A stretch of 64,000 bases of DNA from Ailanthus altissimus (Eukaryota; Streptophyta; Magnoliopsida; Sapindales; Simaroubaceae), in assembly GCA_946807835.1 (NCBI GenBank), contig OX327710.1, positions 18,402,501 to 18,466,500 on the forward strand. Direction: 5' to 3'. A program made the translations under genes and the position numbers. Shown here piece by piece: positions 1 to 10,077 of this stretch. Each line of letters starts with the position of its first letter. The stretch's first letter is position 1. The notes beneath the pieces are model-generated. The model did not search any database and was not told the DNA's origin. It saw only the letters and a program-made list of their open reading frames with translations.

Positions 1-1440
1 ACAATTGAATTATGATTGTGACAATTAATAAACCAGAGATACGCAAAGTTTTCTCAGAGATTAACACTCTACTACGTCACTAGTAGCAACTTTATTATCA
101 GAAGCCCAGAATATATTCATTACAAATTCTTACTTAAAATCAACCAATAATCACACTTGGTGAAACTTAAAACAAATCCAACCACACACAATAAATTAAT
201 ACATAAGCATTTATTCAATAGGGACAAATCAAATATCTTATCCCACGTGTCCCCAAATGAAACACTCAGTAACTTAGCAACTTAGAAAACCCAAGGAGCA
301 ACAGAAGCTTTGCCAAATCTGCTAAGCACACATGTACCTTATTTACCTGAAATCAGCATAAACTATAATGAGTATAAAACTCAGTAAGCATACTAGTTTT
401 TCATATATCAAATACAAATACATATATGTACACAATGCATACGTATAATATGCTGTGATAAATCAAAATCATAATCTTATCAAATCACATGTCATGTAAG
501 CGCTTTCACATTCTTTCAAAACATATAATAGGAATATCATCACTTAACTACTACTTAGTAAGACTTACATATCACATATCACATAATGAGCCAAATGTCA
601 CTTGTAGGTGACATACCGTATGAGAGGAATAGTACAAGTGAGGTTTAAATTACATATATATAATGCTCATGCCTGAAGGTAAGAGCTAAACCCCCATCCT
701 GATCATCGGTGAGTCTTCTCACATGCACCAATACGCCACCACATGAATGTGATGACTCAAACTTCCTTTAGGTACCAATAGGATCCTCCCTACATACGGA
801 ACATATAACATATACCAATTTCGAAGGAAAGGCCACACATAAAAACTCCACAAATCACATAAGGTGCCTACTAAGTCAATAGTCAGTTCAAGTATCCTCA
901 AAACACGAAATATTTCTCATGGACATATTACACTTCAAAAGCTTTCTTTGTTAAACACATTTCATTTTGAAAACTCACTTTTAAAAAGACATATATGTCA
1001 TGTATGTCTATGTCACATTCATAAACACATGTCTTCATATTTCGTATCAAAATATACTTTGATACATATTCCTAACCACATTTATAAAATCATATATAAC
1101 AATTACTATGTTTATTGTGATTTCAGTAAAAAGTCTAGTATACTTACCTCTTAGCACTTTCGGGTACAAGGCTTAATTCTCCTTAACCTATCAATGGAGA
1201 TTAATCCTTTTATAAGCCTCACAATTCACACAAAACACTTTAAATAGCTTAAAACATTATACATATTGTACTTATCACATCGAATTGGTCTAATTACTTA
1301 GTTTCTCAAAACCTGTCATTCTGACCACTTACAATTAACAAAATTTTCTTATACATCAAATGATGTCCAATTACTCCAAAATCAGAATATATCATTTAAA
1401 CTCATATATCCTTCTTATATATAAATATTATATCATAATT
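1..1440 (-). repeat. LTR-like sequence, truncated (copy A)
   Basis: Corresponds to 30,872-32,312 of the more complete LTR-like sequence at 30,648-33,473. No believable coding sequence is present; the short open frames on either strand are AT-rich chance frames conserved only because the region is duplicated. The part that should follow is missing here, cut off at 1,440 by a deletion with a six-base filler. The left end lies outside the window. Confidence 0.45.
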
Positions 1441-1446
1441 AACGAG
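1441..1446. other. Deletion junction with templated filler (copy A)
   Basis: Copy B has 1,853 bp (32,313-34,165) where copy A has only the six bases AACGAG. The junction string AATTAACGAGA recurs about 60 bases downstream (about 1,498-1,508). The filler therefore looks copied from nearby sequence during end-joining repair. This makes a deletion in A more likely than an insertion in B. Confidence 0.65.
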
Positions 1447-1645
1447 ATCATGATTAAGTAACAAATGCCAATAAGAATTTTCCGGCTTTTGATAACAATT
1501 AACGAGAAAACCTTGCATTACATCGATAATAAAATGATGAGTGATCATTCAGTTCAATAATCAAACACTAAAAGAAAGAATATAGTAGAACTCTATTGTG
1601 ATCAAATGCCATACTAATCTTATTAACTTTAAGTCCAATAAGTTG

Positions 1646-2078
1646 TGTTAAAATTACAACATCAAATTAAATTAATTACAACATAAAGCCCAAATATTTA
1701 CAAGCCCAATTCTTGAAGTTTCTAGATTATGTAAGATATTAATAATTAAGGAGATAAGTATTATAAATTTGTGTGGTTAATAAATTTTTACATTATTTTA
1801 TTTGTGTGGTTTTGATTTGTTGAAACTAAGTATAAATACCCCCCTCCCTCATTTGGTTTTGCAAGTAAGAAAGTTAAGAATAAAGAGTTGATCAAGTATT
1901 TGATCAATTATTGAGAGTTTAGTGTATTAGAGAGTTGAGCAAATAATACGCTCAACAAAGAGTGTGTGAGTGTTGTGTTGTAAGTGTGAGAGAGTAAGAG
2001 TTTCTAAAATTTGTATTGTAAATTTTGAGTTTGTTGTATTAATAAAAGTGTTCCATTTGTACTCCATTATTCTCAGCA
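1646..2078 (+). repeat. 5' LTR of copia element (copy A)
   Basis: Starts TGTTAAAATTACAAC and ends TCTCAGCA (CAACA in the other three LTRs). It is shorter than the 3' LTR, partly because about a dozen bases near its start are missing. A TATA-like stretch (AAGTATAAATACCCCCC, near 1,828) is in the right place for the element promoter. Confidence 0.9.
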
Positions 2079-2080
2079 AT

Positions 2081-2092
2081 TGGTATCAGAGT
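2081..2092 (+). other. Primer binding site, tRNA-iMet type (copy A copia)
   Basis: TGGTATCAGAGT lies two bases after the 5' LTR. TGGTATCAGAG is the standard complement of the 3' end of plant initiator methionine tRNA, used to prime reverse transcription in many copia elements. Confidence 0.85.
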
Positions 2093-2301
2093 AGGACTGT
2101 CTGGGACTGCTCAAATTGTAGAATTTCTAAGAATTCTGAGTATGCTATGTGGTTGCAGCTTTGACTAATCTTCCACTTCAGAAAGGGCTTTTAGAAATTG
2201 TGAGCTAGTGAGCTTCTGTGTGTCGTGAGTAGTCTATGACTCTGCAAGTTTGTTAACAAAACTTGTTTGGTATTACTGAGATACTACCAACACGATAGGT
2301 G

Positions 2302-5300
2302 ACCTTCAAGTCATTGGAGGAATCAAGAAGCTTAACAATCAAAATTACAATACATGGGTGACATTGATGGAGTCTTACCTTCAAGGCCAAGATTTTTGGG
2401 AGGTCGTTGGCGGGAATAAAGTGAAGCAGCCAACAGACGAAGCCACTTTAAAGAAGTGGAAGGTAAAAACCGGTAAAGCTATGTTCGTCATTAAGACCAC
2501 AGTTGAAGAAGAAATGTTAAAGCACATAAAGAAGGCCAAGACGCCAAATGAAGTATGAGACACTTTTGCATCACTTTTCTCAAAGAAAAACAACATACAA
2601 CTACAGCTTCTAGAGAATGAACTATTGTCAATTGCACAATGCAATATGACGATCAACCAATACTTCACAAAGGTAAAGTCCTTGTGTCGTGAAATATCTG
2701 AGTTAGATCCTGCTGCTGCTATTGCTGAAACTAGGATGAAAAGAATTATCATCCATATTTTGCGGCCTGAGTATAAAAGTTTTGTTACTACTGTACAAGG
2801 CAGGCCAACCTAACCATCTCTTATTGAATTTAAAAAATTGCTTGCTGATCAAGAAGCGATTGCTAAGCAAATGGGTGAGGTCTCTTTAAAAGGTGATGAA
2901 GAAGCACTCTACATCGACAAAAGGAAATGTCGATTTAAACGACGTGCTAGTAGAGGATCTAAAAGAGATGATGATAAGATAAAGAGTTATTACCAAGAAG
3001 GTAGCTCACAGACAGGGAGAGTATGGAGGACTTGCGGCAATGGTAGTCATCCAACCAAAAGAAAAAGTTTAAAGAAAAATGCTACAATTGTGAAAAAATA
3101 GGACACATGGCAAAAGATTATTCGTCCAAGAAAAGGTCTGCTGAGGGTAATGTTGCCACACTAAACTAAAAAAAAAAGTGAGGATGAGTAGGATGCTGAA
3201 GCATCTGTCGCTATAGAGGAAGAAGACCTATCACTCTCAGTGATAATGCTTGGACGAATTGATTATGAAAATGATTGGATCATCGACTTAGGATGTTCAA
3301 ATATATGACTAGTGACGGAGAAAAGCTGTAAGATATGACTAAGTACAAAAGAAGTCGAGTGGTAGTGACAGCCAACAACTCAAGATTGCCTATAGCTCAC
3401 ATCGGTAACACAGTCCTTACACCTCGCTACAGTCATAACAAGGTAACACTTTAAGATGTCTATCATGTCCCCAGCATGAAAAAAAATCTATTGTCAGTAT
3501 TACAGTTAACATCTTCTGGACACTATGTCTTGTCTGGTCCACAAGATGTTAAGGTGTACCAAGATTTAAAAATTACGGGAACACCAACAATAGAATGACG
3601 ACGACTAGAGTCAGTCTATGTACTATCAGCAGAGTCAACTTATGTAGAAAAGACTCGAAAAAATGAGACAGTAGATTTGTGGCATGCACAATTGGGACAT
3701 GTAAGTTATCGTAAGCTAAAAGTAATGATGAATAACGCAATGCTTAAAGGTCTACCTCAACTTGATGTGAGAGTGGATACAATATGTGCGAGATGTCAGT
3801 ACGGCAGGGTACATCAACTACTATATGAGGAGTCAAAGTTTAAAGCTAAGGAGCCATTGGAGTTTGTTCACTCTGATGTGTTTGGACCTGTCAAGCAGCC
3901 ATTAATTAGTGGTATGTAGTATATGGTGACATTTAATGATGACTTCTCGAGGTATGTATGGGTTTTTCTTATAAAGGAAAAATTACATACTTGTTTGAAG
4001 TTCAAGGAATTTAAAGAAACAACTGAAGGAGAAGTCGGAAAGAAGATTTTTTGTCTCCGCATAGATAATGGAGGAGAATATACCTCTAATGAGTTCTCAC
4101 AATATCTTCGAGAAAATAAGATACGACATCAGTTCATATGTGCCAATACACCATAACAAAATGGTGTTACAGAAAGGAAGAATCGGCATTTTGCAGAGAT
4201 TTGTAGAAGTATGTTGCACGCAAAAAATGTACCAGGACTATTTTGGGCCGAAGGAATGAAAACTACAGCCCACGTGATTAATAGGCTTCCTCAACCAAGG
4301 TTAGGGTTTATATCACCCTTTGAGAAGTTGTGGGATATAAAATCTGCAACCCCTCAATCTCATCCTCGAAGGTTAATAAGAATACGAAAACCTAATCCCA
4401 AATATGCTAATGTAACTATGGCGAAAGAGGAAAATGTTAAAGAGCCTGATACTTTTGAAGAAGCATCATAGAGCTCTAAATGGATTAAAGCTATGGAAGA
4501 AGAAATCATAGCGTTTGACCAAAATCAAACTTGGAATTTATTGCCAAAGTCAAAGGATGTGAAACCTATATCTTGTAAGTGGGTGTATAAGATCAAAAGA
4601 TGTCCTGATGGATCTGTGGAGAGGTATAAAGCTCGGTTGGTAGCTCGAGGATTTTTTCAACAGTATAGACTAAACTATGATGAAACGTTTAGTCCAGTAG
4701 CCAAGATCACTACAGTACGAGTTCTACTTGCATTGGCAGCTAGCAAAGGTTGGATATTGTAGCAAATGAACGTAAAGAATGCTTTTTCTACATGGAGAGT
4801 TGGATCGGGAGATCTACATAATTCAACCAATGAGATTTGAAAGCAAATTTCATCCTGATTATGTGTGTAAATTGAGAAAGGCATTATATGGATTAAAGCA
4901 AGCTCCAAGGGCGTGGTATATAAAAATTGGAGAATTTCTAACACATGATGGTTACTCTGTAGCACTAGCTGATTCTAGCCTGTTCGTCAAAGCTAATGGA
5001 AAGAAACTCACAATTGTGCTGGTATATGTAGATGAGTTAATTATCACTAGAGATGATGATGAAAAGATTTGTCGAACAAGATAGAATTTGGCGGTTCGCT
5101 TCCAGATGAAAGAGCTTGGACAACTTAAACATTTTCTTGGGCTCGAAGTTACTCAGACAGTAGAAGGAATTTTTCTAGGACAACAAAAATATGCCAAAGA
5201 TTTGTTGTAGAAGTTTAGGATGCTAGAGTGCAAGCCTATCTCAACACCGCTGGAAGCCAATGCCAAGTTGTGTGGTCATGAAGGAAAGGATTTAGAAGAT

Positions 5301-5995
5301 GGAACTATGTATCGACAACTGGTAGGAAGTCTCATTTATTTGACATTGACTCGACCAGACATTTCTTATGCAGTTAGAGTAATAAGTCGATACATGTAAA
5401 ATTCTAAGAAACCCCACTTAGAAGCAGCTCGACGGATATTGAGGTATGTGAGAGGCACAATTAGCTATGGTCTCTTCTATACGAAATACCAAGATTGTAA
5501 AATAGTTGGCTATTGTGATGCTGACTATGCTGGAGATCATGACACACGACGTTCGACTACTGGGTATTTTTTCAAGATTGGTTCAGGAATTGTCTCTTGT
5601 TGCAGTAAAAGGCAACTGACTGTATCATTGTCAACAATTGAAGCTGAGTACAAAACAGTAGCAATGGCAGCTCAAGAAAGTACATGGTTGATGCAATTGA
5701 TAGAGGATTTACATCAACCAATAGATTATAAAGTGTCAATATATTGTGATAATCAGTCAGCAATTTGTTTGGCAGAAATCCAATTTTTCATACAAGAATA
5801 AAGCATGTGAAGGTGCATTATCACTTTATCCGGGAGAAATTTCTGCAAGAAAAAATTGAGCTGCTGTATGTTAAGACCGAAGATCAAGTGGCTGATTTGT
5901 TCACAAAAGGCTTGGGTATTGATAAGTTCAAAAAGTTTCAAAGACAACTCAACGTAGTTAGAAGAACGAAAGTTAGTGTTGAGGAGGAGTGTTAA
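2302..5995 (+). pseudogene. Copia gag-pol remnant (copy A)
   Basis: Broken polyprotein reading frame. Recognisable pieces are: gag N-terminus near 2,302 (start codon changed to ATA, intact ATG in copy B); GAG-pre-integrase segment at 3,677-3,860 ([13 protein letters not shown]); integrase core at 3,860-4,320; reverse transcriptase at 4,493-5,084; RNase H at about 5,500-5,800; and the conserved tail to 5,995. The reverse transcriptase active-site box reads YVDE rather than YVDD. Many in-frame stops and frameshifts are present. At 4,345/4,346 a 420-bp piece present in copy B is missing; it removes the end of integrase and the linker to reverse transcriptase. Confidence 0.9.
5981..5989 (+). other. 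Polypurine tract (copy A copia)
   Basis: GAGGAGGAG sits directly against the TG of the 3' LTR, the expected position for priming of plus-strand DNA synthesis. The coding tail ends just after it. Confidence 0.75.
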
Positions 5996-6448
5996 AATTA
6001 CAACACCAAATTAAATTAGTTACAATACCAAACCCAAGATTAAGTTCAAATATTTACAAGCCCAATTCTTAAAGTTTCTAGATTAGGTAAGATATTAATA
6101 ATTAAGGAGATAAGTATTATAAATTTGTATGGTTAATAAATTTTTACATTATTTTATTTGTGTGGTTTTGATTTGTTAAAATTAAGTATAAATACCCCCC
6201 TCCCTCATTTAGTTTTACAAGCAAGCAAGTTAAGAATAAAGAATTGATCAAGTATTTGATCAATTGTTAAGAGTTTAGTGTGTTAAAGAGTTGAGCAAAT
6301 AATAAGCTCAATAAAGAGTGTGCGAGTGTTGAGTTGTGAGTGTTGTGTTATAAGTGTGAGAGAGTGAGAGTTTCTAAAATTTATATTGTAAAATTTGAAT
6401 TTATTGTATTAATAAAAGCGTTCCATTTGTGCTCTATTATTCTCAACA
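5990..6448 (+). repeat. 3' LTR of copia element (copy A)
   Basis: TGTTAAAATTACAACACC to ATTCTCAACA, followed by the AGTTG target duplication. About 459 bp. It differs from the 5' LTR at many positions and by small indels, which fits an old insertion. Confidence 0.9.
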
Positions 6449-6659
6449 AGTTGTTCATCAAAAGATCAATACAATGCATTACTATTGCACAACATAGGAT
6501 TTATGTTGTTCTTTACAAAGGGTACCCTCTGCTTTCAAAATTGCATAATTGAAAGCAGCGTATAAATATCTAAGGCTTTCACATATACTAATTCCAGACT
6601 CATATACTTTAAGGCTATATATAATCGAGTATGTGAGAAGGCTTGAAGAGTTAACTGTT

Positions 6660-7366
6660 AAGACTTGGTAATCCAAATTACATTGAGAAGAGCAGATGTA
6701 ATAAGCAGGAGGCAACTAAAGAGAGTAAACATTATTGAGATAGAAACATGGTCACAAAAGCTATGCACAGCCTTGTAGAAGTTTGGCAGAATCGTATGTT
6801 TAATTCCTGTGCGATTCAGGTTGGTTACCAAGCTGCAGCTGACCCAGCACTCATCATTGCAAGTGCAAAAAGCTAAAAATTGAACATTAATTGAGCCATT
6901 TTTTGAGGCAATAGCATTAGGTGAATACATACTGAATTAGTTACAAAAGTATCATCCCCAATAACTTTGGAAGAAATGGTAGAGCTAAAGGGCTAAGGGT
7001 GAAGGTAATGGGGCACATGTTAAGAAAAGCTTTTGTGGATGAGAATCTGATTGAAATCGACTATTTTTAATACATCAATGCATGCATAACAGTATCCTTC
7101 TAATCATATCAGCACATACTCAACATGCAAGTCAATTAGCATAAATACTACTAGCAGCAAAAAAACTAGTTCATAACAAAAATGTAACATATATGATCAT
7201 ACGAAACGCAACACTGCGTTAGCTGATCCATTGCAAATATAAGCCAAGCTTGTTTTATTGAGGATATCACTGGAGTTATTGTCAGCATCCTTGATCCACT
7301 AAGAAGCAACTGCAGCAAGGAGTGAGCACCAACTGCAGAAACTCCAACTAGATACGTGCTCAGCAC
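6660..7366 (-). pseudogene. CASP-like membrane protein gene fragment (copy A)
   Basis: On the minus strand, 7,166-7,366 encodes a segment with the look of a CASP-like (UPF0497) third transmembrane region (STYLVGVSAVGAHSLLQLLL, then AWLIFAMDQLTQ). The lower part, 6,660-6,860, encodes the typical C-terminus (VTNLNRTGIKHTILPNFYK, then a last hydrophobic helix ending NVIWITKS). Between them the AMMSAGSAAA motif is present in a different frame, so there is a one-base frameshift near 6,830. An intron-sized gap separates the two parts. No N-terminal exon was found upstream. CASP-like proteins are four-helix plasma-membrane scaffolds; this fragment cannot make one. Identification is from remembered family motifs, not a search. 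Confidence 0.6.
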
Positions 7367-7595
7367 AAAACCAAACTTTATATAACTTTCTCATTCAAAT
7401 CATCGCTTTCAAGCTTTATTATAACCTGAGATTTATAAATTGTAAATATACAACTGTTTTTTATACTTCTTGATACAAAAATCCTCATTAAATGTGCTAT
7501 TTGTAATCAGTCATGGGGACTTAGTTTTATGAGATCAACATACATTTTCCAATTTGCATCTAGTGATTATAAGGAAAGCATTACAAGTTAAACCA

Positions 7596-7835
7596 ATATT
7601 ACGTTAAGTTTAAGCCCATAATTAGGCATTTAAAATTTTGCCCAATTATGAGATATATGTTTAAAAGTAACAGATAACTGGAAACTGAAAATTTTATTGA
7701 CTTCAACTGTTCAAATTCAGGAAAGCTTAAAGACAATAGAAACCATCTATATAGAGCCAATTCAATGAAAGCAAAAAACAACATTAAAACAGCCCAAAAT
7801 TGGGCACTTAAAATTTTGCCCAAATTATGGAGCTA
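7596..7835. repeat. Copy of an FTSHI2-like intron flanked by short direct repeats (copy A)
   Basis: About 7,650-7,796 matches 12,957-13,095, which lies in an intron of the FTSHI2-like pseudogene, including the shared string TTCAACTGTTCAAATTCAGG. The duplicated piece is flanked by two near-identical 25-bp repeats built on TTAAAATTTTGCCCAA (about 7,617 and 7,808). Together they look like a small dispersed repeat or a transposed fragment. No coding potential is seen. Confidence 0.5.
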
Positions 7836-9022
7836 AAAGAATTTTTCGTTCTTCTCCTCAATACCCATCTCAAATGTATTTTCGCTATTTTTGTCTTTGA
7901 ATAACTGCTTTTGAGGCATGTTAAACATGCAAGTTCTCAAATCTTGAAAAATTGAAAAAAAAAAAATTGGTTTCCATTTTCTTTTTAACTTCAACACAAA
8001 TTTTTTTTTTAAAAAAAACATTACCAAACTTCACTGGACAAAAACACAAATTTTTCATGGTTAGTAATGAAGCAAAAACTGAAAGGCAATTGCACAAGCA
8101 CATCATCTAAAGAATTTAGCTAATACACCCAAAAAGATTTTGTTTTCAAAAATGATTCATTCATGTACAATAAAACTACAGAAAATGACAACGCTAAGCT
8201 TTGTTGTTACTTAAGAAGCACCAAACCCCAAGAGCAATTTCGGCAATACAAAGTAAAGTGAATTATAGACTACTAACATGACAAACATACTCGGACAAGA
8301 CCCCACTTTCCCTGCCAATTTGGGATAAAATCCATCAAGATTAAAGCATAATAACGAAAAGTCCATGAAAAAGTAATCATTGGATTATAAAAGTCTATTA
8401 TGTTCTCTTTGGTCGGCAAGAAAATCTCAGAAACACGAATGCGTTTCTTGACAAAAATTCCACTCTATACTAGTCGAGGAGTCTCAACACAAGTGCCAAA
8501 ATTTGATTTTGATTTTCTTTACTTTTCTATTACGAACAAATAGATAATCTTGCTTTCCTTTAATGAAAAACTACGACCAATGATAAAATTAAGAAGAAAC
8601 TGAACCCAAAAGGTTTTATTTCTTTTCCTTCTCTTTCTCGAAAACCAAATAATAAATGCATTAGTTAACAAGATAAACAATAAATGCAATGCCAGAGACT
8701 AAGGAGAAGCTTAAACACAGTTCCATTTTCTCATCCATTTCCTTCACTTTCTCATCAACCCAACAAAGAATCATACTCAACTCAGTAAACAAAAAAAAAA
8801 AAAAATTAGAAACACTTGCTCAAAAAACATTGGAGTAATAAAATTCAGTTGGTAAATTTGCTACATAATTCATATACGGCAGCATACCATTGCATTGTAA
8901 CTACAGAACAATTTAAAAACACCATTCATAATTAAGATCAAAGCTGTGATGATTGTTTAAATAAAAAAAAATAAAGACCAAGCAACAGGGAGCAAAGACC
9001 AAAGAGAGACTAGTGATAACAC
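7836..9022. other. Intergenic or decayed genic sequence (copy A)
   Basis: AT-rich, with several A and T runs (7,957-7,970, 8,000-8,018, 8,790-8,805). The short minus-strand open frames are lysine- and phenylalanine-rich products of these runs. It may contain introns or a 3' flank of the orphan exon at 9,023-9,162. Nothing else recognised. Confidence 0.4.
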
Positions 9023-9162
9023 CTAAAGTGGTTCCAGTAAAAACGATCTGGGTCCTTGGCTGCATTTGTATTTGTTGAAGCCAAAGCTTGTCGCTCTTCT
9101 TCATCAATCGCAGATCGAACTCTCTCAAGAAATTTGTCAATCCTCCTCTAGTAGGGAATGAC
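9023..9162 (-). pseudogene. Orphan exon of unidentified gene (copy A)
   Basis: On the minus strand the segment sits between a plausible acceptor (TTCTACAG, ending at 9,163) and a donor (TTTAG followed by GTGTTA at 9,022). In one frame it reads IPY, a TAG stop, then RIDKFLERVRSAIDEEERQ, ALASTNTNAAKDPDRFYWNH. That composition, a charged amphipathic helix followed by a DPDRFYWNHF motif, looks like real protein. The TAG is shared with copy B, so the loss is older than the duplication. A second frame is also open (starting MVIKFYRSFPTRGG), but it runs across the splice sites. I do not recognise the family. Confidence 0.35.
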
Positions 9163-9556
9163 CTGTAGAATTTGATAACCATAAATAGTTTTGAGTCTCA
9201 AACAAACACACACACACAAAATATACAAAATTCTTAAAAAGACCAAAGAATTTTTGGCACAATTGAAACATATATTGTTTTATCAAATTTTTGTTCTAAT
9301 TAAATTTTTTGTAATTTCTGTTCAATCAAAACCGACACAAGCTAAAATATAAAATATTGCATAAGAATGAAAACTCAAGGCACCAAAATATTAATACCAT
9401 GGCTAGATTACGGACAAATTAATGCATATATAGGTTAGAATTCTTATTTTATTTTATTTTATATTTTGAGAAAAAATTCTTATTTTTTTATATTCGAATT
9501 AAAGAGGATTAGATTTTCTTATTTAAATAGGATTAGGAATAGGTTAGATTTAAGAA
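9163..9556. other. AT-rich promoter-side region upstream of the F-box gene (copy A)
   Basis: Contains a short CA run (9,207-9,219) and TTATTTTATTTTAT-type low complexity. No gene recognised. It separates the orphan minus-strand exon from the plus-strand F-box gene, so the two would have been divergently transcribed. Confidence 0.5.
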
Positions 9557-9567
9557 CTATATATAAG
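9557..9567 (+). promoter_or_regulatory. TATA box of F-box gene (copy A)
   Basis: CTATATATAAG followed about 30 bases later by a pyrimidine-rich stretch, the usual layout of a plant core promoter. Copy B has CTATAAATAAG at the same place. No other regulatory motif is claimed. Confidence 0.5.
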
Positions 9568-9594
9568 TCTCTCTTTTTTTTTTTTAATTACGAA

Positions 9595-10077
9595 AGACTT
9601 TTGTCCTTCTTTTCTTTCCTTTAGTTCCCGTGTTTTGAGAAAAAAAAAACAGAATACACAGAAAAAGAAGGAACTGTCGTGCCACCACTGCCGCCGCCTG
9701 AGACCGTCGCCGCCGCCGCTTATCAGTTGCTGTTTGCGCCGATCCACCCTCAATCGACTCAAACGCCGCCTGCCGATCAAACCCCACCAGCCTCGCCCCC
9801 TCCTGTCGCCGGTCATCACGCGAACGAGAGCCAAAACTCGCTGCGTCACAAACCTACGTAGGATTTGAAGAATTATATTCTGCAAAGTGACATTGATATT
9901 GAATCTCAATTCTCATAGAATTATCTGGTAAGGGCTGCTTATCTTCTTTTAATTATCACTCCGTCAGTTTTTTTCTCCCCCAACTTATTCAGATCTCACG
10001 TCTTTTTTTATTTGTGGTCCTTTGGGTTGCATTTTTATGACTATTGAGTATTTGCAGATTTGAAGATTAATTAGAAG
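9595..10077 (+). other. 5' untranslated leader with intron, F-box gene (copy A)
   Basis: From the predicted start of transcription to the ATG. It includes a GC-rich block (about 9,675-9,860) that stands out from its AT-rich surroundings. A probable 130-bp leader intron lies at 9,928-10,057 (donor CTG/GTAAGG, acceptor TTTGCAG/A). The GC-rich block holds an open frame of 60 codons rich in proline and alanine, also open in copy B, but it starts with GTG, not ATG. I do not call it a gene. Confidence 0.5.

Larger units (their letters stand above)
1646..6448 (+). mobile_element. Ty1/copia retrotransposon, decayed (copy A)
   Basis: A 4.8-kb element bounded by LTRs (TG...CA) and by a perfect five-base target duplication AGTTG at 1,641-1,645 and 6,449-6,453. 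Order is copia-type: gag, protease, integrase, reverse transcriptase, RNase H. It is inserted at the same site as the copy at 34,366-39,571, so insertion predates the duplication. The LTRs differ from each other at many positions and the coding part is full of stops, so it is old and cannot be autonomous. Confidence 0.95.

Noticed and set aside
864..1154. 96-residue open frame repeated at 31,735-32,025
   Set aside because: Conserved only because the region is duplicated. Composition is that of AT-rich LTR-like sequence and it has no recognisable domain.
2081..2092. tRNA-like string TGGTATCAGAG (also 34,812 and 50,581-50,597)
   Set aside because: These are primer binding sites complementary to initiator tRNA next to LTRs, not tRNA genes.
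9635..9868. Plus-strand open frames in the F-box leader (also 42,860-43,231)
   Set aside because: They start at TTG or GTG rather than ATG and lie upstream of a clear gene. Kept only as a noted open block, not a CDS.
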